DNA of 64,000 bases from Leptospira_A sp046736045 (lineage in GTDB: Bacteria; Spirochaetota; Leptospiria; Leptospirales; Leptospiraceae): the NCBI RefSeq assembly GCF_046736045.1, contig NZ_CP177133.1:124001-188000 (forward strand), read 5' to 3'. The translations under genes and the position numbers were made by a program. Position 1 is the stretch's first letter, and each line of letters starts with the position of its first letter. The notes under the pieces were generated by a model. It made no database searches and had not been told where the DNA came from. It saw only the letters and a program-made list of their open reading frames with translations. Below are positions 1 through 8,355 of this stretch, piece after piece.

Positions 1-1346
1 TTCTCTATTTTAGCATTCGAAAGTCAAATTTGGTCAAAGAAGAAAGCAGCTATTTGCTTGCCGACAGAAAGACAAGCTTACTTCCGTTAGTTGCCACATT
101 GGTGATGACCGAATTCAATCCTTCAACCCTTCTCGCTTTTTCAGGCGCAGGTTATTTCGCAGGAGTGTGGGCTTTAAGTTTGCCATTTGTATTTCTAGTA
201 GGTCTTGGGTTTTATACCGTGAGCGTTGCGAAAAAATGGAAGGAATGGGACGGTTATTCGGTAGCGGAAGTTTTTGAAAAAAAATATGGAACCGGGATGG
301 GAAAACTAGCAAGTGTTTTGCTGATCTTGGCAATGATGGGATTTAGTGCTACCTATGTGAAATCACTGGGTCTTATTTTTGGCGGTTTTTTCCTCAATCC
401 GAATCCTTGGATTCTGAATACGTCTTTGGTTGTTTTAATTCTTGTTTGGAATCTTTGGGGAGGACTGGTATCTATCATTCGTACGGATCTGGTTAGTTTT
501 TTCGCTGTTATCATTTTGTTGCCGATCCTTTTGATTTATCCGTTTATATATTTCGATCTAAATATAAATTTATTCTTAAGCACAGTTAGTATCGAAGACG
601 GCAGGAAGATTTTACCTCCTGGTTTTATATTATCACTGATTCTGATTACCATGTTCACTTATATCGCAGCACCCTGGTACGGTCAGAAAATTTTTTCCGC
701 TGCCTCACCCGCAGTAGCGAAAAAAGCAGTGGGAATCAGTTCTGCAATTGTATTTTTGTTTTATTCTCTTCCGTTACTCGCAGTCATCTCTCTGAAAGCT
801 GCGGGTCAGATTTTACCCGCAGGCCAGGAAGGAGTTCCTTTTATCATTCAAAATTTTTTCCCCGATATCGCAAAGGGATTTGCTTATATAGTTTTGTTTG
901 CCATCGGTGCCACTACCTTGTCGGGAGTTTGGAGTGCGCAAACCACAATGTTCATCGGTGATTTTTTAGGAAAAGAAAAAAAGGAAAAATCGAATAAGTC
1001 GAGAGCCGTCTTACTTACATTAGGTTTTTCAATTGTTTCTCTTTTTCTTTCCAATCTATTGGTAGATTCGATCTTAAATCAACTGATTCTGGCAAATATC
1101 CCCGTATTTGCTTTGAGTTTTTCCCTATTGGCCGGATTTTATTGGGACAAAGCCTCGAAACCGGGAGCGTATCTCTCTGCCTTAATTGGAGTTAGTTGGG
1201 GATCATTTACATATTTCCATTTCGGACAAGCTGAGAATTATACTTTTTACTGGGCAGTCATCGGACTCCCGCTTGTATTCGGATCGGGAGTATTCTTTAG
1301 TTTGATTTTTCCGGATTCAAACCGGATAACTTCTGTTAAAAAATAG
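1..1346 (+). CDS. Sodium:solute symporter family protein, 5'-partial
   Basis: This is an integral membrane transporter of the SSS family, which moves a solute with sodium. The substrate cannot be told. The reading frame is open to the left window edge (first whole codon at base 3), so the N-terminus lies outside. A TTG at base 30 is only an internal leucine codon. The visible 448 residues hold about twelve hydrophobic helices. Near the start there is YLLADRKTS followed by a helix ending in a small-residue segment (LLAFSGAGYFAG), which matches the early SSS helices that line the sodium and substrate site. A short charged loop (KEKKEKSNK) lies around residue 325. The gene ends 23 bases before a convergent esterase gene, with no clear terminator between. 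Confidence 0.85.
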   Translation, partial: LYFSIRKSNLVKEESSYLLADRKTSLLPLVATLVMTEFNPSTLLAFSGAGYFAGVWALSLPFVFLVGLGFYTVSVAKKWKEWDGYSVAEVFEKKYGTGMGKLASVLLILAMMGFSATYVKSLGLIFGGFFLNPNPWILNTSLVVLILVWNLWGGLVSIIRTDLVSFFAVIILLPILLIYPFIYFDLNINLFLSTVSIEDGRKILPPGFILSLILITMFTYIAAPWYGQKIFSAASPAVAKKAVGISSAIVFLFYSLPLLAVISLKAAGQILPAGQEGVPFIIQNFFPDIAKGFAYIVLFAIGATTLSGVWSAQTTMFIGDFLGKEKKEKSNKSRAVLLTLGFSIVSLFLSNLLVDSILNQLILANIPVFALSFSLLAGFYWDKASKPGAYLSALIGVSWGSFTYFHFGQAENYTFYWAVIGLPLVFGSGVFFSLIFPDSNRITSVKK

Positions 1347-1369
1347 ATTACGTCTGTTAATTTCTTAGA

Positions 1370-2074
1370 TCAAGACAAACTATTCAGATAACGACTCATT
1401 CCTTGGATGGCAACTTGAGGGATTTCATGCCCTCCGAGAAACCCGATAAATTCACCCAATAGACCTGCGTCTCTTAATAATTTTTCCAATCGTTTCGCGT
1501 TTTTAAAACCCAAAACAGGATCGGATTCTCCATGTGTTTGGAAAAAGCGAAGATTTGATTTTTTAGGTGCCATACTCTCCCAAATGTCTTCTTTGATCAA
1601 TGTACCGGAAAGAAGCATCAAACCGTGAGGAGTCGGCTCATTCACCAAACTAATATCAGTTGCAAGCATCGCACCTTGGGAAAACCCGCCTAAGATCAGT
1701 TGATTCCAGGGAACTCCTGAAGCCTGGATCATAAGAAGTGCCGCTTGTCTTGCCACGTCCAAACCTTCCGGATTGCGATGGGTAAAATAATGTGTGTCTT
1801 TGTTTTGCATGGCTTGCTGCAATGCCTGCATATCAATGGGAAACCAAGCCCTTCCGTCATAACCGGGCATGATAGGTATCTTTAAATGACCTTGCGGAAA
1901 AATCCAATTGAACTTTTGATCCGTTACCAAAACTTCATGAATCGGATAAAGATCAAACGCACTTGCACCGTAACCGTGAAACAAAATAATAGTAGGAGCA
2001 TCAGGATCACCTAATACCCGTAAAACTTGAAGCGGACCCAAGGTCTCCAATTGATCTTCTGCATCATTTAACAT
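1370..2074 (-). CDS. Alpha/beta hydrolase, carboxylesterase/phospholipase type
   Basis: A 234-residue cytoplasmic serine hydrolase of the short carboxylesterase/lysophospholipase family (PF02230-like). An oxyanion-hole stretch LFHGYGAS is at about residues 31-38. The nucleophile Ser132 sits in GGFSQGAM, and the likely acid and base are Asp185 (GESDPVL) and His216 (GGHEIP). No signal peptide is visible. Length is normal for the family. The gene starts 10 bases after the stop of dinB on the same strand, so the two may be co-transcribed, although their functions do not obviously connect. The natural substrate is unknown; small esters or lysophospholipids are typical for the family. Confidence 0.85.
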   Translation of the reverse strand: MLNDAEDQLETLGPLQVLRVLGDPDAPTIILFHGYGASAFDLYPIHEVLVTDQKFNWIFPQGHLKIPIMPGYDGRAWFPIDMQALQQAMQNKDTHYFTHRNPEGLDVARQAALLMIQASGVPWNQLILGGFSQGAMLATDISLVNEPTPHGLMLLSGTLIKEDIWESMAPKKSNLRFFQTHGESDPVLGFKNAKRLEKLLRDAGLLGEFIGFLGGHEIPQVAIQGMSRYLNSLS

Positions 2075-2084
2075 AGAATTATTC

Positions 2085-3167
2085 CTAAAATAATTTTAAT
2101 TGTCCGTCATCTTTTTCCGGGACATTGTTTCCATTCAAATTGGAAATCGAAATTCCTATCAAACGAATCTTTTTAGATTGTTCGGAAGTTTCATCCCACA
2201 AACCGGCAAGTAAGGACGACGATTGTTCGAACAGATCGGAAGCCAAGTACAAAACTCTCTCCGATGTAATGCTTCTGGAAACAGCTGTAAAATCTTCATA
2301 CTTGATTTTTAAAGTCAAAGTTTTACCTTTTTTATCTTTTTTTTCCAAACGTCTTGCCGTTTCTTTCGAGAGATGATCCAGTACACCGTTTAAAAATTTA
2401 AAATCATCCGTATCTTTTTCAAAAGTAGTTTCTACTCCCACGGATTTCGGATCACGGTAGGAAATAACAGGTCTGTCATCCAAACCCCTTGCCATATAAT
2501 AATAACTTCTTCCCATCTTACCGAAATGGGAAATGAGCTCTTCTTCTTTCAAAGTTAGCAGGTCTTTACCCGACTGCAAACCCAAACCTTGCATCTTTTC
2601 AAAAGTTTTTTTACCGATCCCATGAAACTTTGCAAGACTCAGATTGGCCAAAAACGATTCCGCATCCTCGGGTAAAATCACAGCCAAACCATTCGGTTTG
2701 TTTTTTTCAGAAGCCATTTTCGCAAGGAATTTGTTCGAAGATATTCCTGCCGAGCATGTAAGACTTGTTTTGTGAAAAACTTTTTCTCTGATTTCTTTTG
2801 CAATCGCGGTAGCATGAGGAATGTTTTTTTTGTTCTCGGTAACATCCAAATATGCTTCGTCCAAAGACAAAGGTTCGATCAAATCGGTATATTCCGCAAA
2901 GATTTCTCTGATTTCATAAGAGACATTTCGATAAGCATCAAAGCGAGGAGGAGTGAAAATCGCATCGGGGCAAAGTTTGAATGCCTGATAACAAGGCATA
3001 GCTGATCGGATGCCGAACTTTCTAGCTTCGTAACTCGCAGCACAAACAACACCTCTTGAATTGGGAGGCCCTCCCACTACAACGGGAAGCCCCTTCCATT
3101 CCGCTCTGTCTCTTTGTTCCACAGAAGCGTAAAATGCATCCATATCGATATGGATAATTTTTCTCAC
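2085..3167 (-). CDS. dinB: DNA polymerase IV (Y-family translesion polymerase)
   Basis: A 360-residue Y-family polymerase that copies past damaged bases. The palm carries the metal ligands Asp8 (IHIDMDAF) and Asp103/Glu104 (SLDEAYLDV). The steric-gate region FYASVEQ follows the first motif. Helix-hairpin-helix and little-finger segments follow from about residue 175. The protein ends in QLKLF, a standard sliding-clamp binding peptide, which supports an intact full-length protein. The start is GTG, giving MRKIIHIDMD, as expected for DinB. The upstream region shows no obvious LexA-type repeat, so SOS control is not supported by what I can see. Confidence 0.95.
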   Translation of the reverse strand: MRKIIHIDMDAFYASVEQRDRAEWKGLPVVVGGPPNSRGVVCAASYEARKFGIRSAMPCYQAFKLCPDAIFTPPRFDAYRNVSYEIREIFAEYTDLIEPLSLDEAYLDVTENKKNIPHATAIAKEIREKVFHKTSLTCSAGISSNKFLAKMASEKNKPNGLAVILPEDAESFLANLSLAKFHGIGKKTFEKMQGLGLQSGKDLLTLKEEELISHFGKMGRSYYYMARGLDDRPVISYRDPKSVGVETTFEKDTDDFKFLNGVLDHLSKETARRLEKKDKKGKTLTLKIKYEDFTAVSRSITSERVLYLASDLFEQSSSLLAGLWDETSEQSKKIRLIGISISNLNGNNVPEKDDGQLKLF

Positions 3168-3249
3168 TTTTCCAGCATATCTTACAGTCTCGATTATTCA
3201 CTCAAAAAAATCTTGCCAAATTATTTTTAATACCTGAGAATTTCGAGGA

Positions 3250-4377
3250 GTGAAACAAATCAGCTCCAAGATTCTGGTAGTGGATGATAACGAAACCAAC
3301 GTTGAAATCATAACTCACATACTCCTGAAACAAAATTATGAAGTAGCAGTAGCGTATGACGGAGAGTATGCGATCGAACTTGCGGAAGCGCTGGATCTGG
3401 ATTTGATTCTACTGGATATACTTTTGCCTGGTATCAGCGGTTTGGATGTGGCAAAAAAGCTTCTTTCCCAGGAAAAAACAAAAAATATTCCCATCCTGTT
3501 TTTATCAGCTCTGAATGAAACGAAAGATATCGTTTTAGGATTGGAGACGGGAGCTGTCGACTATGTTACAAAACCTTTTCAAGAAGCCGAAATCCTGGCA
3601 AGGATTCGAACTCATATTAAAATCAAACAACTGGAAAAAGAAAGAATCAATCTTTTGCATGCGATTCATAAAGATTTGGAACTGGCCAGATCCAATCAAC
3701 AAAACCTTGTTAGTTTTCATTTTCCTCCTTCCAAAGATTATAAAATTTATTCTTCCTATCAACCGATGGATTTGGTAGGTGGGGATTTGATTACATATGA
3801 TCTGCTTCCTTCCGGTGATTTGGATATTCTTTTCGGGGATGTTACCGGCCATGGAATTGCAGCCGCCATGGTATCTCTTATGGCCATCATTACATTCAAG
3901 ACGATGAACAAAGCCTTTCTTTCACCTAGCGAATGTTTATATTGGATACATAATACTTTAAGCCCGATGATCAATACGCATTTCATCAGCGGGATTTATT
4001 TAAGGTACAATGCGCAAAACAAACTTTTATCCTATTCGATGGCAGGGCATCATGCGATGGTTCTGATTCGCGGCAATCAACTGATTAAATTGGGGACAAA
4101 AGGATTTTGTCTGATGATGTTTCCACAGTTGATGACGGAAAACAGCGAGGTGTTTCTTCAGGAGAAGGACAGATTGTTTTTGTTTTCCGACGGAATGTTC
4201 GAAGTCCCCAATGAGGCGGAAGAATATTTGGGTGAACAGGAGTTTTACGATATGGTACAAAGTTCTTTGGAATTAAGAGGTCGTAGCTTTTTGGATTCAT
4301 TACAATCCAGGGTTTTGGCATATTCCAACGGAGCAATTGCAGATGATATGACAATGTTGGTGATCGAATTAGAATGA
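3250..4377 (+). CDS. Response regulator with PP2C/SpoIIE-type phosphatase output
   Basis: The 375-residue protein has an N-terminal receiver domain (residues 1-125) with the acidic pocket Asp12/Asp13, phospho-acceptor Asp56 (LILLDILLPG) and the conserved Lys in TKPF near residue 108. A short coiled linker leads to an RsbU/SpoIIE-type phosphatase domain (about 160-375) with GGDL, the metal-binding FGDVTGHG and a C-terminal DDMTMLVIE. Such proteins dephosphorylate anti-sigma-factor antagonists when phosphorylated by a kinase. The start is GTG directly behind GAGGA, and a TGA stop five codons upstream rules out a longer frame. The stop overlaps the ATG of the downstream histidine kinase by four bases (ATGA), so the pair is translationally coupled and the kinase is the likely phospho-donor. 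Confidence 0.9.
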   Translation: MKQISSKILVVDDNETNVEIITHILLKQNYEVAVAYDGEYAIELAEALDLDLILLDILLPGISGLDVAKKLLSQEKTKNIPILFLSALNETKDIVLGLETGAVDYVTKPFQEAEILARIRTHIKIKQLEKERINLLHAIHKDLELARSNQQNLVSFHFPPSKDYKIYSSYQPMDLVGGDLITYDLLPSGDLDILFGDVTGHGIAAAMVSLMAIITFKTMNKAFLSPSECLYWIHNTLSPMINTHFISGIYLRYNAQNKLLSYSMAGHHAMVLIRGNQLIKLGTKGFCLMMFPQLMTENSEVFLQEKDRLFLFSDGMFEVPNEAEEYLGEQEFYDMVQSSLELRGRSFLDSLQSRVLAYSNGAIADDMTMLVIELE

Positions 4378-6368
4378 ATTTTCAGTTTTTTGCATATTTA
4401 TCGTTTTTTCTTTTTTCAGTAAGCATTTACTTTTTCATCAGATTCCGAAAGGAAAAAAAATTAAGAATCCTCTTATTTGAAAAAAACATAGACAAGTCCA
4501 CGGAAATAGAACGGGTATTAATCGAAAAAGAAAAACAATACCAGGACATCTACGACACCGCCAACTCAATTATCATTCGCTGGAACCCCAACTTCATCAT
4601 TCACTCCATCAACCCTTATGCGGAAGAATTTTTCGGTATCAAAAGATACCTGATAGAAGGCAAAGATCTGGTGATCGATCTTTTCAATATCAAACCTGAA
4701 AATGTAAACGTTATGAAGTCTCAGCTATGGAATATATTTCATCTGCCGGAACAATTCATCCGCCAAGAATACGATGTTTTTTTACCGAACCAGGACCGAA
4801 GGACCATTAGCTGGTCTAACCGGATTTTAAAAGACGTATACGGATATCCGTTCCAAGTATTATCCATAGGAAACGATATAACCAATAGAAAACTGGCCGA
4901 AGAAAATCTGCTTAAATCCTACGAAAGAATATTAGATCTTTATAATAATGCTCCTTGCGGATACCACTCTCAGGATTCCGAAGGAATGATCGTTTCTATC
5001 AATGATACTGAATTGGAATGGCTCGGTTATTCCAGGGAAGAAGTCATAGGGAAAATGAAATTCGAATCCATCCTTACTGAAAAAAGCAGATCTTTATATT
5101 ACAATATTTATGAAGATTTTAAAAGAGAAGGTTCCGTTCAGGATGTGGAATACGAATACATCCGCAAAGACGGTACCATTTTTATTGTAAGTTTGAATTC
5201 AGCGGCTTCCTATGATAAAGATGGGAATTTCACAGTCAGCAGAGCCACAATTTTCGATATCACTGAAAGAAAGAAAGCAGAACTAAAGTTAAACGAGTAT
5301 TCTCAAAAAATCGAACAACAAAACCTGGAATTGCAAAAAGCCGTTGAGGAAGCGAATTTTGCAACCAAGTCAAAGTCCATTTTCTTTTCCAAAATCACTC
5401 ACGAGTTGAGAACCCCACTCCATGCTGTGATCGGCTTTTCCCAAATTCTGGAAAAGGATCCGAATTTACCGACTCATCTGAAAGGTTATGTTCACTCTCT
5501 ATATGAAAATGGAGTTCATCTTTTAGGTATGATCAATGATATACTTGACCTTTCTAAAATCGAAGCGGGAAAAATGACCGAGTCTAAAGAAACTTTTTCT
5601 CTGGTTCAACTTTGGGACAATTTATTTTCGATGTTTGCCTACCGGTTTCTGGAAAAAGGACTTAGTTTTTATTTGGAAGATCCCAAAGTCATATTGGCGA
5701 AATATTACGATGGAGATATACAAAAGATTCGCCAAATATTGGTTAACTTCCTTGGCAATTCTCTCAAATTCACCGATTCGGGCGAAATCAAACTTAATAT
5801 ATCGATTCAGGAAGGGAAAGATTCGCAGTCGTTGGACTTGGTTTATTTTTCCGTCACGGACACAGGAATCGGAATTCCGGAAAACCAACTCAACATCATC
5901 TTTGAAGCATTTCAACAGACCGAACAAGGTTCATCCTATAAAGAAGGAACTGGATTGGGGCTTGCCATTTCACACCAGTTAGTTGAGTTTTTAGGAGGAA
6001 CTATCGGAGTTAAAAGCGAACAGGACAAAGGATCTGTTTTTTCATTTAAAATTCCTTTGAGACGGATTAAAATCAATGAAGATGTAAGTTTGTCCGCCAA
6101 AACGATAGGGCTTACGAATTCGAACGAACTGAAAGTCGCAAAACAGGATGAACCTAATGAGAATTATACGATCAACGTGTATATCAAAAGTTTACCTGAA
6201 GACCGAAGGAAAGAGATTTTGCATCTGATTCGGATTCAAGATTATTCCAAATTGATTTTGGTTCTGGAAGATGATACGATGGATTCGGAAGGAAAAAACA
6301 TTCTGATTGAAAAAGCAAAAGATAAAAAATTCAAATTTTTAATTGATTATATCCAATCACTCAACTAA
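4374..6368 (+). CDS. PAS-PAS sensor histidine kinase
   Basis: A 664-residue kinase with one N-terminal membrane helix (residues 5-22) and almost no periplasmic part, so sensing is probably cytoplasmic or in the membrane. Two PAS domains follow (about 55-172 and 185-300), then a coiled segment and HisKA with phospho-acceptor His343 in THELRTPLH. The HATPase domain shows the N box (NFLGNSLKFT), G1 (DTGIGIP) and G2 (GTGLGLAIS). About 85 residues after the catalytic domain form an unrecognised helical tail. Its start overlaps the stop of the receiver-phosphatase gene. Together they form a two-component path ending in serine/threonine dephosphorylation rather than direct DNA binding. The ligand is unknown. 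Confidence 0.9.
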   Translation: MNFQFFAYLSFFLFSVSIYFFIRFRKEKKLRILLFEKNIDKSTEIERVLIEKEKQYQDIYDTANSIIIRWNPNFIIHSINPYAEEFFGIKRYLIEGKDLVIDLFNIKPENVNVMKSQLWNIFHLPEQFIRQEYDVFLPNQDRRTISWSNRILKDVYGYPFQVLSIGNDITNRKLAEENLLKSYERILDLYNNAPCGYHSQDSEGMIVSINDTELEWLGYSREEVIGKMKFESILTEKSRSLYYNIYEDFKREGSVQDVEYEYIRKDGTIFIVSLNSAASYDKDGNFTVSRATIFDITERKKAELKLNEYSQKIEQQNLELQKAVEEANFATKSKSIFFSKITHELRTPLHAVIGFSQILEKDPNLPTHLKGYVHSLYENGVHLLGMINDILDLSKIEAGKMTESKETFSLVQLWDNLFSMFAYRFLEKGLSFYLEDPKVILAKYYDGDIQKIRQILVNFLGNSLKFTDSGEIKLNISIQEGKDSQSLDLVYFSVTDTGIGIPENQLNIIFEAFQQTEQGSSYKEGTGLGLAISHQLVEFLGGTIGVKSEQDKGSVFSFKIPLRRIKINEDVSLSAKTIGLTNSNELKVAKQDEPNENYTINVYIKSLPEDRRKEILHLIRIQDYSKLILVLEDDTMDSEGKNILIEKAKDKKFKFLIDYIQSLN

Positions 6369-6373
6369 AAACA

Positions 6374-6778
6374 TCATCGTTGCAGTTTAGTAGCGATTTC
6401 AATTTGATTGATATTTCGGTTTTTCAACTTAGTTACGATTTCAAAAAAATCACCAAATGCGGAGATTTTATCTATTTCCAAAATCACTTTTGTTTCGGAA
6501 GTAAAACTTTTTCCGGATTGAATCGCGAGACTCAGTTCTTCTTTTGATTTTTTAATTCCATTCCAATACCACTGCCCATTCCGATCCAAAGACAATATGA
6601 TCTGGGAATCAAAATCACCGACTGAACTGTTTTCAGACTTAGGCAAATCCAACTCTACATAAGACTTGGTTTCTGTAAACCGAACCGACACCATTAAAAA
6701 GATCAGAAGGATAAACAAAACATCGATTAGACTACTGATGTCTATTTGTTTTCTTTTTCGAATTCGTCTCAGTTTCAT
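6374..6778 (-). CDS. exbD: Biopolymer transport protein ExbD/TolR family
   Basis: A 134-residue inner-membrane protein with a short basic cytoplasmic N-terminus (KLRRIRKRK), one membrane helix (about residues 15-33) and a periplasmic domain. The helix carries the conserved aspartate in SSLIDVLFILLIF, which takes part in proton-driven energy transduction. It follows the ExbB-like gene after a four-base gap, so both are made together as a proton channel. No TonB or TolA partner is adjacent, so the driven process (TonB-dependent uptake or Tol-like envelope work) cannot be decided. Confidence 0.85.
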   Translation of the reverse strand: MKLRRIRKRKQIDISSLIDVLFILLIFLMVSVRFTETKSYVELDLPKSENSSVGDFDSQIILSLDRNGQWYWNGIKKSKEELSLAIQSGKSFTSETKVILEIDKISAFGDFFEIVTKLKNRNINQIEIATKLQR

Positions 6779-6782
6779 TTGT

Positions 6783-7238
6783 TTAAGGATTTATTTTTTT
6801 GCGGAAATACGTTTCGTTCGTTTTTTGTAATGAGGTTTCCAAAACCTGATGGAAAAAAAGAGAAGGAATCGCTACCGCCAATCCAAAGATGGTAGTGACA
6901 AGAGCATCTTTGATCCCGCCGGCCAGTACATCAATCGTCGCCTTTCCGGCTATTTGCATTTCCGCAAACGAAGTATAGATTCCCATTACCGTTCCCAAAA
7001 GCCCGAGTAACATGGAGATGGAAGCCAAAGAAGGAAGCCAGTCTAACACACGCTCTATGGAAGAAACGATCAGATCGTATTCTTCCTCTTTCGGTAAAAG
7101 AGCTCCTTCCGTTTTCAGAAATTTGGAAAGTTTAAGAATACGTGACAGGGAATAAAGAAAAAATGCTACGGAAGAAATGGAAAAACTGCACAAAATAAAT
7201 AAAATGAAATTTGCCGTCTCAGAAAAAGACCAATTCAT
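6783..7238 (-). CDS. exbB: MotA/TolQ/ExbB proton channel family protein
   Basis: A 151-residue protein with three membrane helices (about residues 10-30, 75-105 and 115-135). The motif LLGLLGTVMGIYTSF, followed by GIKDALVTTIFGLAVAIPSL, is the typical ExbB/TolQ pore region. It is shorter than E. coli ExbB (244 residues) because the cytoplasmic loop is reduced. It forms an operon with the ExbD-like gene. Its ATG lies head-to-head with the start of ubiE, and the start codons overlap by about two bases, so the two promoters must lie within each other's coding sequence. The UbiE N-terminus could also be shorter. Confidence 0.85.
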   Translation of the reverse strand: MNWSFSETANFILFILCSFSISSVAFFLYSLSRILKLSKFLKTEGALLPKEEEYDLIVSSIERVLDWLPSLASISMLLGLLGTVMGIYTSFAEMQIAGKATIDVLAGGIKDALVTTIFGLAVAIPSLFFHQVLETSLQKTNETYFRKKINP

Positions 7239-7980
7239 GGAAGAAACAACCCCTATGAACCAATACGAACTCCCCTCTCCAGAAAAGAAACCTGAATATG
7301 TAAAATCAAATTTCGATCACATCGCGAAAGCCTATGACAGATTCAATGACTGGAATAGTTTTTTCCTGCATAGATCCTGGAAAAACTGGATGGTAAAGGA
7401 AGCTCTTAAGGAATCTTCGGATGCTAAACATGTAGTCGACCTTTGTTGCGGAACAGGCGACATCACAGCTCGATTATCACGTGTTAAATCATTTCAGTCG
7501 GTGACAGGAATCGATTTTTCTGAAAATATGCTCTCTTATGCAAAGTCCAAACTTTCAGGAGATGATCGTGTCAAATTGGAAGTCGGTGATGCGATGAATC
7601 TGAAATCCTTAAAAAACGATTCTATCGATATACTCACTATGGGTTTCGGATTACGCAATGTGTCCGATTTGAAAAAGTGTTTACTGGAGATCAAAAGAGT
7701 TCTGAAGCCGGGCGGAGTTTTTGTAAACCTGGATGTAGGAAGAGTGAGACCACGATTTTTAAAGTATTTCGCCGATTTTTATTTTTTTAAAATCGTTCCG
7801 GTCTTCGGATATTTGCTCTACGGAAGCAAACATGAAATGTTTGATTATTTGCCTCATTCCGCCAAATCCTATCCGGATCAGGAAAATCTGAAAAAAATTT
7901 TAGAAGAGATTGGATTCCATTCTGTTCAATTCACCAACTTTGTTTTTGGAAATGCAGTCGGTCATGTAGCAAAAAAATAA
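7237..7980 (+). CDS. ubiE: Demethylmenaquinone/ubiquinone methyltransferase
   Basis: A SAM-dependent C-methyltransferase of the UbiE/MenG family that completes menaquinone, and ubiquinone in species that make it. The SAM site is seen in HVVDLCCGTGDIT, with the acidic loop TGIDFSENML, and the family signature MGFGLRNVSD and EIKRVLKPGG follow. The chosen ATG gives a 247-residue protein beginning MEETTPMNQ. An in-frame ATG at 7255 is equally plausible, and an upstream one at 7177 would run deeply into the divergent exbB gene. Family members typically begin only a few residues before the KSNFDHIAKAYD segment, which favours the shorter starts. Confidence 0.88.
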   Translation: MEETTPMNQYELPSPEKKPEYVKSNFDHIAKAYDRFNDWNSFFLHRSWKNWMVKEALKESSDAKHVVDLCCGTGDITARLSRVKSFQSVTGIDFSENMLSYAKSKLSGDDRVKLEVGDAMNLKSLKNDSIDILTMGFGLRNVSDLKKCLLEIKRVLKPGGVFVNLDVGRVRPRFLKYFADFYFFKIVPVFGYLLYGSKHEMFDYLPHSAKSYPDQENLKKILEEIGFHSVQFTNFVFGNAVGHVAKK

Positions 7981-8355
7981 AATACGAGACTTCTCCAAAT
8001 TAAGACAATTTTGTTCCATTTATGTCAATGAAAAACAGGAACGGGAGAAAGCGGAAATAAATTGATTCTTTTCGCAAAAACTTTAGTACGTACGCGCAAA
8101 TGGGATGTCAAACTTACAGATGATAGATGGACATAATGTTTTTCCAATTGGGAAATACTAATTTCAGTTATGTGACAATCCCCGCAATTGATCAATGTTC
8201 TCCTTATTTTGGGATGGCTTAAGTCCGATTTCTACAATTTGAAATTTTGTCGTTTTTTTTATGATTCCCCTTGATTTTTATCCAAAAATTTGCGATCCTG
8301 TATTTAGAGAATAAAATACTGCGTATTTTATGTCCCGTCCTATGCGAGGAATTTT
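7981..8355. other. Intergenic region upstream of the LruC-domain pair
   Basis: These 375 bases carry no convincing coding frame on either strand. The left two thirds show no recognisable element. The right end holds a promoter-like pair of hexamers and a strong palindrome, annotated separately, and a GAGGA ribosome-binding site just before the ATG at 8356. Confidence 0.6.
8290..8330 (+). promoter_or_regulatory. Candidate promoter with palindrome over the -10 box
   Basis: TTGCGA (8290-8295) and TAAAAT (8312-8317) are spaced by 16 bases and look like a sigma-70 type promoter. The -10 box is part of a perfect inverted repeat, TAAAATAC-TGC-GTATTTTA (8312-8330), with 8-base arms. A dimeric repressor bound there would block the promoter. 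It lies 26 bases before the first LruC-domain gene. Function is inferred from position only. Confidence 0.4.

Noticed and set aside
3138..3155. A perfect 18-base palindrome ATCCATATCGATATGGAT near the start of dinB
   Set aside because: It is fully explained by the conserved peptide IHIDMD that it encodes and lies inside the gene, so an operator role is not needed.
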